Position numbers and translations under genes: made by a program | The notes under the pieces: model-generated | Told to the model about the DNA's origin: nothing | Seen by the model: only the letters and a program-made list of their open reading frames with translations | Databases searched by the model: none | Assembly (NCBI GenBank): GCA_021821235.1 | Contig: JAKACS010000179.1 | Location: 1-6,561, forward strand | Direction: 5' to 3' | From: Bacillota bacterium | Lineage (GTDB): Bacteria; Bacillota; Bacilli; Bacillales_B; DSM-18226 | Length of the DNA stretch: 6,561 bases | Shown here: positions 6,368-6,561 of the stretch, one piece after another | How positions within the stretch are numbered: position 1 is the stretch's first letter | How the letters are laid out: each line of letters opens with the position of its first letter

Positions 6368-6385
6368 TACTTAAATATTTAAGTA
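6368..6385. promoter_or_regulatory. Perfect 18-bp palindrome in the predicted leader, candidate repressor operator
   Basis: TACTTAAATATTTAAGTA is fully self-complementary. It occupies about +13 to +30 of the transcript predicted from the -10 at 6409-6404 and ends about 10 bp before the ribosome site AAAGGAG (6351-6357). Its length and position suit a dimeric winged-helix repressor (MarR-like, for example) blocking elongation or initiation. As RNA it would be a weak, AU-only hairpin without a proper loop, so a DNA site is the better reading. The cognate regulator is not in the window. Confidence 0.5.
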
Positions 6386-6396
6386 TTTCATGGCCA

Positions 6397-6409
6397 CACC
6401 TTAATTATA
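6397..6409 (-). promoter_or_regulatory. Predicted SigA promoter of the peptide/ABC operon (-10 and start site)
   Basis: On the minus strand TATAAT (6409-6404) is a perfect -10, giving a predicted +1 near 6397 and a leader of about 57 nt. At a 17-bp spacing the -35 position reads CCGGAT, which has no resemblance to TTGACA. The direct-repeat boxes described separately end directly upstream of that position, so the promoter probably depends on an activator. Confidence 0.65.
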
Positions 6410-6435
6410 CAAGATAATTCAGATTTATCCGGTTA

Positions 6436-6452
6436 TTTACAAATAGTTAACA
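6436..6452 (-). promoter_or_regulatory. WalR-like (or PhoP-like) box, proximal
   Basis: In the direction of transcription this reads TGTTAA-N5-TGTAAA, a full match to the Bacillus WalR (YycF) consensus TGTWAH-N5-TGTWAH. It spans about -55 to -39 of the predicted promoter, the place where an OmpR-family activator would touch RNA polymerase at a promoter lacking a -35. Read on the other strand it is TTTACA-N5-TTAACA, which also fits the PhoP TTAACA-type repeats of 11-bp period. The known activated PhoP sites have the opposite orientation relative to the gene, so WalR is favoured. Confidence 0.6.
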
Positions 6453-6466
6453 TAAAAATACCAACT

Positions 6467-6483
6467 TTTACATTCTGTTTACA
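6467..6483 (-). promoter_or_regulatory. WalR-like (or PhoP-like) box, distal
   Basis: TGTAAA-N5-TGTAAA in the direction of transcription is again a perfect match to TGTWAH-N5-TGTWAH. It lies exactly 31 bp upstream of the proximal box, close to three helical turns, so two dimers would sit on the same DNA face. Its position is about -86 to -70 from the predicted start. Confidence 0.6.
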
Positions 6484-6528
6484 TTTTCAATTATTTACCA
6501 CTTGCTGTTCTCCTCTTAAACGCACGCA

Positions 6529-6561
6529 AAAGAAGCTATCTCATAGCAAGATAGCTTCTTT
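6529..6561. terminator. Strong stem-loop at the right window edge, probable (bidirectional) terminator
   Basis: AAAGAAGCTATCT and AGATAGCTTCTTT form a perfect 13-bp stem around the 7-base loop CATAGCA. On the minus strand the right arm ends CTTCTTTTGCG, with a short T-run; on the plus strand the T-rich arm continues out of the window. It would end a transcript from a gene beyond the right edge and insulate the peptide operon promoter. The orientation cannot be settled without the flanking sequence. Confidence 0.7.

Noticed and set aside
6501..6521. Possible small gene after AGAGGAG on the minus strand near 6511-6518 (GTG start)
   Set aside because: The frame stops after four codons (GTG GTA AAT AAT TGA) and cannot encode a protein; I assign no function.

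Overview
The window looks like chromosomal DNA of a facultatively anaerobic, low-GC Gram-positive bacterium of the Bacillaceae. The evidence is strong AGGAGG-type ribosome sites, a Bacillus-style assimilatory/respiratory nitrite reductase (NasD/NirB), Crp/Fnr-type operators, and tandem boxes matching the Bacillus WalR consensus. The species cannot be named from this sequence. All recognised genes lie on the minus strand, so transcription runs from high to low coordinates.

Layout, right to left. (1) 6341-6561 is a control region. It has a strong 13-bp-stem hairpin at the window edge, two direct-repeat boxes of the form TGTWAH-N5-TGTWAH spaced 31 bp apart, a perfect TATAAT -10 with no recognisable -35, and a perfect 18-bp palindrome in the predicted leader. 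(2) 5972-6340 encodes a 122-aa secreted, cysteine-free, acidic protein that I do not recognise with confidence. (3) A 10-bp-stem intercistronic hairpin follows. (4) 2847-5898 encodes an ABC transporter made of two different MacB/FtsX-type permeases (362 and 418 aa) and one MacB/LolD-type ATPase (233 aa). These genes are tightly packed, with ribosome sites inside upstream coding ends and a TAATG stop/start overlap. A U-tailed hairpin at 2782-2806 ends the unit. The gene order (exported peptide followed by a dedicated MacB-type transporter) resembles bacteriocin/immunity loci such as lactococcin 972. The WalR-like boxes instead suggest a link to cell-wall homeostasis.

(5) 2454-2846 is mostly non-coding. 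It holds six degenerate tandem copies of a 21-bp unit starting GGCG(G)A, then the nitrite reductase promoter. (6) 18-2453 is nirB/nasD, with the first seven codons of nirD/nasE overlapping its stop at the left edge. Two TGTGA-N6-TCACA boxes precede nirB. The nearer one is centred exactly at -41.5 from the start site predicted from a TACAAT -10. This is the geometry of Fnr activation, so the nitrite reductase is probably induced under oxygen limitation, reducing nitrite to ammonium with NADH.

The two halves seem functionally unrelated. The transporter/peptide operon is visibly more AT-rich than nirB and could have been acquired separately. The least explained part is the peptide-transporter operon with its layered control region.
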